Source: Clostridia bacterium
GTDB lineage: Bacteria; Bacillota; Clostridia; Christensenellales; UBA1242
Direction of reading: 5' to 3'
NCBI GenBank assembly: GCA_017452165.1
Contig: JAFTMY010000002.1
Span: 1 to 39,748, forward strand
Length of the DNA stretch: 39,748 nt
Positions 7,872 through 16,400 of this stretch are shown one piece after another. Below the pieces are notes generated by a model, which did no database searches, had not been told where the DNA came from, and saw nothing but the letters and a program-made list of their open reading frames with translations. A program made the position numbers and the translations under genes. Position 1 is the first letter of the stretch. Each line of letters opens with the position of its first letter.

Positions 7872-8834
7872 ATGGCAAAAATAAAAGTTTCTGCAGACAT
7901 GGTTTTAGCAATACTTAAAGGAATTATGGAAGACCCAGCAATCAATTATAAAATTGAAGATGTTTCTGCTCCAGATTGGTTAAACAAGACTGTTCAAGAA
8001 GCTCTCAATGTAGAATATTATACCTTCAGACATAGACCTGCAGATACTGAAGTTGTCATTGGTGAGTTAATTAAACAAGGACTTCCATCTAATGAACTTC
8101 AAGCATTGACCAGGTCTTTTTGCATTTTATCTTTAGGTCATATCAATAGGGTCTTTTCAAAAAATACTGACACTGTTATAGTTCCAGTCAATCTAGAATA
8201 TTGGGTTCAAACAGAAAAAGTAAAACTTCTTGAAGACATGTTTGAAGACATTTCTGTTGAAACAATTGGTGAGAGAGTTCCAGTGCAGATTGGAAAAGAA
8301 GAAAGACAAATGGTTGTGGCACTAGGGTCATTAAATATTTCAGAACTGCAAGAAACTTCTGAATATGGTGAAATGACTGTGTGTGATATAGATATTGACT
8401 TAATATTTCATCCAAATGTTTCAACAATGTCTGACTATAAGGTTGAGTTTTTGGTTGGAGAAGAGTGGGTTAAAGTTCCAGTCTCTAGTGTTTCAATTTC
8501 TAACAATATGAACCAAAAACCACTTCCAAAAGCAAATAATACTGGGTCTGTCGGACAACTTAATTTATCCAAAGTTAAATCATTTGTTTTTACTTTTGAT
8601 GGGTTTAAAAATAAGTTCATAGACAGAATTGTTGACTATTCTTTGTCTTCTGACAGTGAACAGTATGATAATAACGAGGCAATTTGCTTAAAAATCACAA
8701 GAAATAATAAGATACATAGTTATATCTGTGTTTTAAAAGACCACATTATTAAAACTCAAGAAGACACCGGACATGAAGTCCACAGTTTGACTTTAACAAT
8801 AAGGGGGAAAGGTGATGGCACTACACAATCTTAA
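7872..8834 (+). CDS. Hypothetical late structural protein
   Basis: A 320-residue soluble protein. ATG follows AAAGGAG. The N-terminal third is helical, and the rest, with many Val, Ile, Ser and Asn residues in short alternating runs, looks beta-sandwich-like, as in tail-tube, baseplate or neck proteins. There is no membrane segment. It overlaps the next gene by 20 bases, which implies translational coupling with the glycine-zipper protein. No family is recognised, and the role as a tail component is an inference from the place before the large tail genes. Confidence 0.65.
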   Translation: MAKIKVSADMVLAILKGIMEDPAINYKIEDVSAPDWLNKTVQEALNVEYYTFRHRPADTEVVIGELIKQGLPSNELQALTRSFCILSLGHINRVFSKNTDTVIVPVNLEYWVQTEKVKLLEDMFEDISVETIGERVPVQIGKEERQMVVALGSLNISELQETSEYGEMTVCDIDIDLIFHPNVSTMSDYKVEFLVGEEWVKVPVSSVSISNNMNQKPLPKANNTGSVGQLNLSKVKSFVFTFDGFKNKFIDRIVDYSLSSDSEQYDNNEAICLKITRNNKIHSYICVLKDHIIKTQEDTGHEVHSLTLTIRGKGDGTTQS

Positions 8835-9378
8835 AATTATTGTTGTTGATGGTGGCAAAAGGGCATCATCTATTTCTAGTGGTTCAAAATCTTCAAACAA
8901 AGAAGAAAGAGAAAAAAACAAAAACAGTCCACTTTATAAGTTGCTAAATGCAAAACAAACCATAAAAAACACCATTCAAAGTGGAATGTCTCCATCTGCT
9001 GTATTTGCAATGGATATGGGATTGAGGGTTGGAAGTCAATTAGTCAAACAAACAGCAAACTTCTATCTAACAGATATTGGCAGAAGAAATGGAGACAGCA
9101 ACTATCAAGCAATTATAAATAGACAAATAGAAGCTGTGACAGACCCACTATCAGTTGTGGGAGCAACTCTCTCTGGTGCGGCTGCAGGAAGTATGTTTGG
9201 GCCAATAGGTGCCGGTGTGGGTGCAGTTGTAGGACTGGCGAGTTCTGCAATAACTTTAGGGTTCAAATATGCAGAAAGGGAAAGAGAATATCAACACATA
9301 CTCTTTGAAGAGTATAATAACCAAGCATATAACCTTTCAAGAGCAAATTTTTCAATCTACACAGGGAGGTTGAGATAA
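8815..9378 (+). CDS. Glycine-zipper protein, possible ejection or tail-lumen protein
   Basis: A 188-residue protein. ATG at 8815 follows AAGGGGG; a GTG one codon earlier is less likely. Residues 20-45 are a Ser/Lys/Glu-rich, probably disordered section. Residues 116-150 form a hydrophobic Gly/Ala-rich segment with the spaced glycines of a glycine zipper (VVGATLSGAAAGSMFG, then GAGVGAVVG), a pattern seen in membrane-inserting proteins. The C-terminus is polar and aromatic. It stands where a tape-measure gene would often be, but it is far too short for that. DNA ejection through the membrane is a reasonable guess, no more. Confidence 0.6.
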   Translation: MALHNLKIIVVDGGKRASSISSGSKSSNKEEREKNKNSPLYKLLNAKQTIKNTIQSGMSPSAVFAMDMGLRVGSQLVKQTANFYLTDIGRRNGDSNYQAIINRQIEAVTDPLSVVGATLSGAAAGSMFGPIGAGVGAVVGLASSAITLGFKYAEREREYQHILFEEYNNQAYNLSRANFSIYTGRLR

Positions 9379-9379
9379 T

Positions 9380-12300
9380 ATGAAATATTACTGGAAAGTG
9401 TTTTTGTGGGAAAATGGTCATAAGTCTACAGATTTTTCAGACCATTTATTGGTTCCACTATACAACACAGATAGATTGAATGAAGTTCTTGATGTTGGTC
9501 AAATTGTTTTAGATGACATGCCTATTAGTTCAAAAAAGGCTTTTCCACCTAAAACAAAATTTAGACTTGAAAGATATAAGACAAAAAATCTAGAAGATGA
9601 ACCACTTATAATTGATATGCTGGTTGAACATGATGATGTGGATGAATATGTAGGAAACCCAGATATTTGTTGTCATAGAATATACCTTCAAGAGTCTTCA
9701 GTTGTTGCTCAAGGAATGCACACAGACAATTTTTCACTAACTTATGAACTGCAAGATGTTAACTTAAATTATAAGACAATTAAAGAAGACCCTACAAATT
9801 TGGATAAATATATTCAACCAGTTCCTGGTGGATATGCAACAGCATTAAGACAAACTGACAATGTTGGATATTCTGAAAGTGGGGAATATAGATATTTTAG
9901 AAATTCTTACAAATACTCTTGGGATGAAGAAAGTCTTAAATCTTTAAAAAGTCTAAAATTGAATTCAAGTGCATCTCAATCAAATTCAATAAGTTTCAAT
10001 ATACCAAAACTTATATGTCAAGGTTGCTATAGTGCTGGAACATGGTCAAATCTATTTGAAGTTAACACAATAACAAGGGTTTATGAAATAAAAACCTTAA
10101 GGGGACAACAAGTTTCAAAAACTCTTATAGTAGAGAAAGAGTGTGGGCCAACATCCATAAACAAAGCAGATGATGCTGTCTACTATTCAGATGGCACAGT
10201 CGCAAAATTAAGAGCAATCAATGACTGGACTGACAAGGGAGACATTTATGTCAATCAATTTGATAGAGAGTGGACTACCCATCCAACATTGGCAACTGCT
10301 AAAAGTGAATATTCAGATAGAACTGTCACATTTATGACCACTCAACTTGAAGACAGTGAACTTATTGAAGGTTATTCTTTAACTTATGCGATTAGTTGCA
10401 TGGCAAATCCAACCAATCAAAATGGAATGCTTATCAATTATGAGAAACAATTCTATGGACTTTCTTTTATGGCGCCATTCTGGGATGGTTATCAAATAAA
10501 TTATATAGTCACCTTGAATGGAACATGCACAACAACCAAGAATGAAATTATTGAAGCATCTACAGTGGTGGTTCCAACAAGTCTATATTGTAAAGATATG
10601 TCAGAAGATGCAGAAGGTGGCCCATTCTTAATGAAAGGTGTTAAATATTCATGTTTTGATTTGTTAAGAAAAGCACTTCTAACTGTAGATACACAAATAT
10701 TAGATAATTCGGAACTAGGCATAGACAGTGTTGTAGATGAAAACTTAAATGAGATAGGCATTCAATATCCAATTATAGTTTCTCAAGACTGGAATAATAG
10801 ACTAAAGACAATGAAAGTTCAAGAAACAATGTTTGAGTGTAAAAATCTCTGGGAAGTTCTTCTTCAAATTGGATACTATCTCCATGCTGTTCCATACCTT
10901 GAATTTGCAGAAGATGGAACTGACAGATTCGTGCTAAAATTTAAACAGTTGGGTGACACAAAAGTCAAGAATAACAATTCTTCCAAATTAACAATATTTA
11001 ACAGTAGAAATCTGGCAGAATACTATTCTCAATATGATAGTTATGTCACAAATATGTTTTCTCCACAAAACATTATTGATGAGTGGTTGGTTGTTAAAAC
11101 TGCCAGTGATAATTATTTAATATCAAACAACACTGCTCAACTCCAAGTGAGTTTTCCTCTTATGGAAATCATTGAGTTTGATATAAGTTATGATGGAAGT
11201 GCGGGTGGAACTGCTGGAACAAAAAGTGCATTGCAATATATTTTTGAAGAAAGTGTTTATCAAATACTTACAAGTGATAATCCAGTCAGAATATGCCCAG
11301 CAAAAGGAAACTCATTATTCTTTTCATTAGGTGGAACAACAATTGATGGACTGAACTATGTTCCACCATCAGTTAATAATGATGCAAAAATGTCTTTAAA
11401 AGAAATTTGCAGAAGACTTTTTGGAACTGGTGAAAATTATTTTGAGCAAGGAAAATTAAAATTTAACTCTTTAAAATTTCATATCAAGTATAGAACTCAA
11501 GACAATTTGAGGGTGTCTCAAGTTAGACCAGATATTCAAAACTTTATGAAAAACTCTTCTTATGAAAAATATCCACATCATGAGCAATGGTTTGGCCAAC
11601 AAGACAAAATAATTGATAGTGAAAGATTTTCTGCAAACCTATTTGGTAAGTTGGTCAGAGTTGGAAACAGTGTTTATCAATGCCAAGAATATGCAGAGAT
11701 AGGCAATGAGAAAGAAAGTGGAGACCTAGTCTTAATTGACAATGAACCTTACTATGTCACAGAAGTTGAAAACGAGTTTTATCCAGATGCCATTCTGCAA
11801 AAGGTCACTTATTCTAAAAATTTCAACCAGTTGTCAAACATTGTGACCATTCCTAGTGAACCAAGATTTTATGAAATTTCAGAAAGGTCTAAAATTAGAA
11901 GAGAAATCAGAATGATGGAATTTTTTGAATTGACAACAAAAAAACCAGAAAGCACTCATGCTCCAAGATTTCTAAACAAAGACACATGGAAAGAGTTTAT
12001 AAAAACAATTATCTTTAATACAAATACAGTGAAAATACCAAATTTTGCATACACAAAATTTAGAACAGATTATAAAAGAGTTCACACTGGAAGTTATGGT
12101 CAATATGTTGAAAATTCCAAAATGTTTCCATCTGGAGAAGTTGATAGAACTGACCCTAACAATATAACACCAGTTGAATCTAAAGATTATGCTGACTGCA
12201 TAGTTCCACTATTGCATTTCCCACTACATGATGGAATAGTTTTTGAGTGGAACATGGAAGACAATTTCAAAGCGGGTGACTATGTTGATGAAAGTTTAGG

Positions 12301-12922
12301 TGGCGGTTCTGCTAATGATGATGCTTATCTTACATTGCAACCATTAAGATATGTTGATATTATGGGAAGAGCTGATTTATTTACATTCAGACTGTTCAAT
12401 AAGTCAGACTGGAGTTTTCAAGAAACTCAAAAACTACCAAAAGCATCAATAATTCCATTAGAAAAGGATTGTCAAGTGTATCTACCAGACCCACTTTTGA
12501 TAGGGTTAGACAAAGACTGCAGAGAAGAATTATCATTTAACTACCAAATCAATTTCTTACACAGAGCTCAAAAAGATGATGATGACTTCATAACATTTCC
12601 TAACCTATTCGGAACAAAAGACAGTGAATTAAAGATGTGTTTATTGGATGAACCACAAAGCATGTTTAATGAAAACATAAATCTTTCTGCAGCAAATATT
12701 GTAGCAGACAATGTTGAATATGAATTAAATTGCAATGATGGAGAATTCATTGAAATAAAAATCACCCAACCAGATGTTAATCTGGATAGGGTGAAATCAA
12801 TTGTTCTCTATCAACAAGATGAGATTGGTTCAAGAGCTGCTTACATTGTTAAAAATGTTCACAATCTTGACAATGATGAAAAATTAGGCAGTTGGTGGAT
12901 TTATCCTGTCTACAACTCTTAA
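9380..12922 (+). CDS. Large tail/baseplate-like protein
   Basis: A 1180-residue protein with no membrane segment and little coiled coil. It starts one base after the previous stop. The N-terminal 130 residues (MKYYWKVFLWENG, then a strand-rich block ending near SLTYELQDVNLNYK) read like the beta-rich N-terminal parts of baseplate hub or tail-associated proteins. The middle and C-terminal parts are rich in Asn, Tyr, Asp and Ser in short beta runs, as in multi-domain tail proteins. It is followed by the adhesin gene across a short control region. No lysozyme or peptidase motif was seen in it. It is not a tape-measure protein, since it lacks long helical repeats and hydrophobic stretches. The exact family is not recognised. 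Confidence 0.65.
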   Translation: MKYYWKVFLWENGHKSTDFSDHLLVPLYNTDRLNEVLDVGQIVLDDMPISSKKAFPPKTKFRLERYKTKNLEDEPLIIDMLVEHDDVDEYVGNPDICCHRIYLQESSVVAQGMHTDNFSLTYELQDVNLNYKTIKEDPTNLDKYIQPVPGGYATALRQTDNVGYSESGEYRYFRNSYKYSWDEESLKSLKSLKLNSSASQSNSISFNIPKLICQGCYSAGTWSNLFEVNTITRVYEIKTLRGQQVSKTLIVEKECGPTSINKADDAVYYSDGTVAKLRAINDWTDKGDIYVNQFDREWTTHPTLATAKSEYSDRTVTFMTTQLEDSELIEGYSLTYAISCMANPTNQNGMLINYEKQFYGLSFMAPFWDGYQINYIVTLNGTCTTTKNEIIEASTVVVPTSLYCKDMSEDAEGGPFLMKGVKYSCFDLLRKALLTVDTQILDNSELGIDSVVDENLNEIGIQYPIIVSQDWNNRLKTMKVQETMFECKNLWEVLLQIGYYLHAVPYLEFAEDGTDRFVLKFKQLGDTKVKNNNSSKLTIFNSRNLAEYYSQYDSYVTNMFSPQNIIDEWLVVKTASDNYLISNNTAQLQVSFPLMEIIEFDISYDGSAGGTAGTKSALQYIFEESVYQILTSDNPVRICPAKGNSLFFSLGGTTIDGLNYVPPSVNNDAKMSLKEICRRLFGTGENYFEQGKLKFNSLKFHIKYRTQDNLRVSQVRPDIQNFMKNSSYEKYPHHEQWFGQQDKIIDSERFSANLFGKLVRVGNSVYQCQEYAEIGNEKESGDLVLIDNEPYYVTEVENEFYPDAILQKVTYSKNFNQLSNIVTIPSEPRFYEISERSKIRREIRMMEFFELTTKKPESTHAPRFLNKDTWKEFIKTIIFNTNTVKIPNFAYTKFRTDYKRVHTGSYGQYVENSKMFPSGEVDRTDPNNITPVESKDYADCIVPLLHFPLHDGIVFEWNMEDNFKAGDYVDESLGGGSANDDAYLTLQPLRYVDIMGRADLFTFRLFNKSDWSFQETQKLPKASIIPLEKDCQVYLPDPLLIGLDKDCREELSFNYQINFLHRAQKDDDDFITFPNLFGTKDSELKMCLLDEPQSMFNENINLSAANIVADNVEYELNCNDGEFIEIKITQPDVNLDRVKSIVLYQQDEIGSRAAYIVKNVHNLDNDEKLGSWWIYPVYNS

Positions 12923-13219
12923 TTCTTTAAATTTTGCTATCAATAACCACATGGTAGTGGAGAACAAAATTGAGAATGCAACAATTGAAAAAGATATTTT
13001 CACAATACTCACTTTAAGTTGAGAAATTGTTGAAATTATATTTTCTTTTGTTAAATCTGCAACAAGACCAGGTTCTGTTAAAAGATGCTCATAATCTTTA
13101 ATATGATTACATGCATCAACTATAGAGTTGATGTTTGTGATTATAAGATATAGAAATGATACACTACACAAAACCATCAAAATTATTATTAAAATTTGTT
13201 TTTTACTTAAGTTCTTCAT
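12884..13219 (-). CDS. Small membrane protein, only minus-strand gene, moron candidate
   Basis: The only convincing gene on the minus strand. It encodes 111 residues with two hydrophobic segments, about residues 9-30 (ILIIILMVLCSVSFLYLII) and 73-96 (ISFSIVAFSILFSTTMWLL), joined by a polar region of about 40 residues. The end overlaps the last 39 bases of the large tail gene, in a convergent arrangement. A sigma-70 type promoter lies directly upstream and the -10 box ends only 8 bases before ATG, so the transcript should be leaderless or nearly so; no good ribosome binding site is seen. Independent, oppositely oriented membrane-protein genes of this kind in prophages often serve superinfection exclusion or host fitness; that role is inferred here. 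Confidence 0.65.
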   Translation of the reverse strand: MKNLSKKQILIIILMVLCSVSFLYLIITNINSIVDACNHIKDYEHLLTEPGLVADLTKENIISTISQLKVSIVKISFSIVAFSILFSTTMWLLIAKFKELRVVDRINPPTA

Positions 13220-13227
13220 ATTACTTA

Positions 13228-13255
13228 ATTATACATAAAATTTTTGTAAAATCAA
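13228..13255 (-). promoter_or_regulatory. Promoter of the antisense membrane-protein gene
   Basis: Read on the minus strand, TTGATT (13255-13250), a 16-base spacer and a perfect TATAAT (13233-13228) precede the ATG at 13219 by 8 bases. The expected transcription start falls at or next to the start codon. Confidence 0.65.
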
Positions 13256-13308
13256 GTCCAGATTTGAAGAATTTTGAAAATTGAGCAAATTTTATTCCAA
13301 GACTGTGA

Positions 13309-13317
13309 TGTTATAAT
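13309..13317 (+). promoter_or_regulatory. Extended -10 promoter of the adhesin/DGR operon
   Basis: TG at 13309-13310, one base, then TATAAT at 13312-13317 form an extended -10 element. No good -35 box is found at the usual distance, which is acceptable for extended -10 promoters. It stands directly at the left arm of the inverted repeat 13317-13345 and would transcribe the adhesin gene and the rest of the DGR. Confidence 0.6.
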
Positions 13318-13345
13318 AGGATTGGCAGTAAAAAAGTCAATCCTA
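13317..13345 (+). promoter_or_regulatory. Inverted-repeat operator candidate, copy 1
   Basis: TAGGATTG (13317-13324) and CAATCCTA (13338-13345) are perfect inverted complements, with GCAGTAA in the loop. The same element, in the same position relative to the -10 box, is at 23161-23188 in front of the early operon. A shared binding site for a phage regulator is the simplest explanation. As the expected transcription start falls in the left arm, it is not a usual terminator. Confidence 0.6.
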
Positions 13346-13437
13346 ACACACAGTCACAAAAACTAGGTCATTCAGTAGGTATGGGCCACTTACTTTATGA
13401 TAAATACAAATTTTTAAAAGGAGAATTTTCGAGGAAA

Positions 13438-16400
13438 ATGAATAAGTTAAAAATAACACTTAACAAAGATGGAAGTATTGGAAACTTTGCTCCAGACTTT
13501 AAAATCATGCGTGGAAGTTATAGAAACATTTTAATCAACATTGAAGTGCCTCGCTCTTTACTGCTTGAATTGGCAACCAATGAAAGTGGTGAGTATGTGA
13601 CTGGGAATAATGTCAGAATTGCTGGTATTATTAACACTGTGTTAGGTCAAAACATTCAAACCAAGCGCTATGAATTGAAATGGGTTAAAGACTACACTGT
13701 AAACAATGTAGAATATAGCTTGTATCAAAGAAAGATGCCTAAAGAGTTTACATTATGGGAAACAAACAACCAAATGGAACAAACTATGGGTGGAAAACTT
13801 AACATGGTGATAAATGTCACTAATTGGGCAAAACAAGACAATGGTGTAAAGATGGAAGAAGTTGCATCAAGCAGTAGACTTCCACTTGCAATCTATCCAG
13901 GTGCATTTTTAGAGAATGCTGAAGAGATTGAAAACCCAAGTGATTTTGACCAATTATATAGTCAAGTTCAAGACATTCACAGAGACTATTCTAATTTTAA
14001 AGAAGAATATCAAGAATGGATTGAAAACTGGTATTTGAAACAAAAATCAGAGTTTGACAAAATGGAAGCAAATCTGTTGAAAGAATTCAAGGGCATGAAA
14101 GAAGACTTGGAAAAACAATTTGATGATGAATTCACAGATTTGAACAAAAGAATGAACACTGTTGAAAGAGATAGTCTTATCAGAATTGATGGTGAAAAAA
14201 TTAGTGAATCAGACCTTATTGCAAAGGTTCAAATATTGCCAGATGGTCTATACATTGCAAACACTGAACAATTTGATGATGAAATTATCTTAATTTCTGG
14301 CAACAATGAATTTATTGCTAGATACACTGGAACTGGTGCATCATATAACCTAGACAAAGAAATTGGAGACTGGGTTATGTCTGCCGGTGGTGGTGGAGGC
14401 GGTGGTTCTGGTGGTGGCAGTAATGTCAGACTAACTGCAATGTCTGGTCTTCAGATAACCACTGCTGTAGGAGCAGAAACAATTCTTGCTTATAACTTTA
14501 AATCTAATGTTGCAGGAAAAGGAACTGCAAAATACTATGTAAATGACACATTAAAGGCAACCACCATAATAAATCAAGGTAATAACACTTTTGATGCTAC
14601 AAACTACATAGGAAGTGGCACAACCAACATTAAAGTTAATGTCACAGACAGTGCAGGAACCAGTGCAACACTTGAATTCATTGTTGAAGGTGTAGAATTG
14701 AAGATATCATCACCATTTGATGACACATTGTCTTATACTGGAGATATTGAGTTCAGATACACTGTAAGTGGTGAAGTTGAAAAAACACTTCATTTCACAA
14801 TTGATGGTGTAGAACAGGACCCAGTTGTTATAGATTCTACTAGACAACAAACTTTCACAATTCCAGCACTTTCACATGGTTTGCACTCTTTCTCTGTTTA
14901 TGCAGATGCAGAAATCAATGGGTTATTGCTACCAAGCAATGAATTAACCTATCAAATCATTGCCTATGAAGATGGGAAAAGTGATATCATGATATCAAGT
15001 AAATTCAACACTTCTGAAGCAGTAGAAGGTGACATTGTTGCCATAGACTATATTGTTTATGACCCAGCAAACACAAGTGCAACTGTTGAATTGTTGATAA
15101 ATGAAACTGTAAGTCAAACACTTTCTGTCAATAGAACTAAACAATATTGGTATGTAAGGGGTCTTGCAGTAGGTTCTAACACTCTAACAATCAAATGTGG
15201 AGAAACTTCTGTTTCATTCGATATAAACATTATTGAAAATGAATTTAGTCTTTCTGCAGTTGAAGAAAACCTTGAACTATATTTAAGTGCTTATGGCAGA
15301 AGTAATAGTGCAGACAATAAAGAAGAGTGGAGATATGGAGATATTTCTGCAACACTTTCAAACTTCAACTTCTCTACAAATGGTTGGATAGATAACGCCT
15401 TAAGACTTAATGGTCAAGCAAAGGTTGAAATTCCATTCAAGATATTTGAGAAAGATTTCAGAACCTTTGGAAAAACTATTGAATTTGAGTTTGCAGCTAG
15501 AGATGTTGCAACTATTGACACTTTGGCAATCATTTCTTATTCAGACAATATTGGTATTAAATTAAAGATGAATGAAGCACTTATTCAAAGTGAACAATCT
15601 TCAGTTAATACAAAATACAAGGATGATGAGAAAATAAGGGTTTCTTTTGTAGTAGAAAGCAAAGATAACTTAAGGTTGATTAAAACCTTTGTAAATGGGG
15701 TTATAAGTGGTATTACACAGTATCCAACAAATGATAACTTCCAACAAAACTCACCAGTAGGAATAACAATCAATCCAGATGGTGGAAGTGTAGACATTTA
15801 CACTATTAGAGTTTATGATACTGCACTATCAGATGTTGACATGTTGAATAACTACATGGCAGACCTTGACTCTTTAACAGAGCAAATTGAAGAATATAAT
15901 AAGAACAACATTTTTGATTCTAATGGTGATGTTTCTTATTCTAAAGTTAAAGGTAAAATTGCCACAGTTGTTATAACTGGAACTCTTCCATCTGTTAAGG
16001 GTGATAAGAAAACATGCAATGTCTCTTATGAAAATCCACTAAACATCAGTAGGAACTTTAATGAAACTGCAACTGTAGATGTGCAAGGAACATCTTCTCA
16101 ATATTATCCAAGAAAGAACTGGAAAATAAAACTTCCAAACAAAATTGATTTCTTTGGAAATGGATTGTCAGAAAACACCTACACAATTAAAGTTAACTAC
16201 ATGGAATCTGGAAACAGAAACAACACTGGTATTGCTAACTTTATTCATGGTGAAGCTGGTCAAATCTACACAGAGAAAGTTCCACCACAAGAAACAAATG
16301 AAGCAATCAGAACTGTTATAAAAGGTGAACCAGTTGTTTTATTCCATAAAGCATCTGAAACAAGCACACCAAAATTCTATGCTATTGGTCAATTTAATAA

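Noticed and set aside
13317..13345. Intrinsic terminator behind the large tail gene
   Set aside because: The stem lies directly at the -10 box and has no U-tract, so it would not be transcribed as a terminator from its own promoter; read-through termination from upstream is not excluded.
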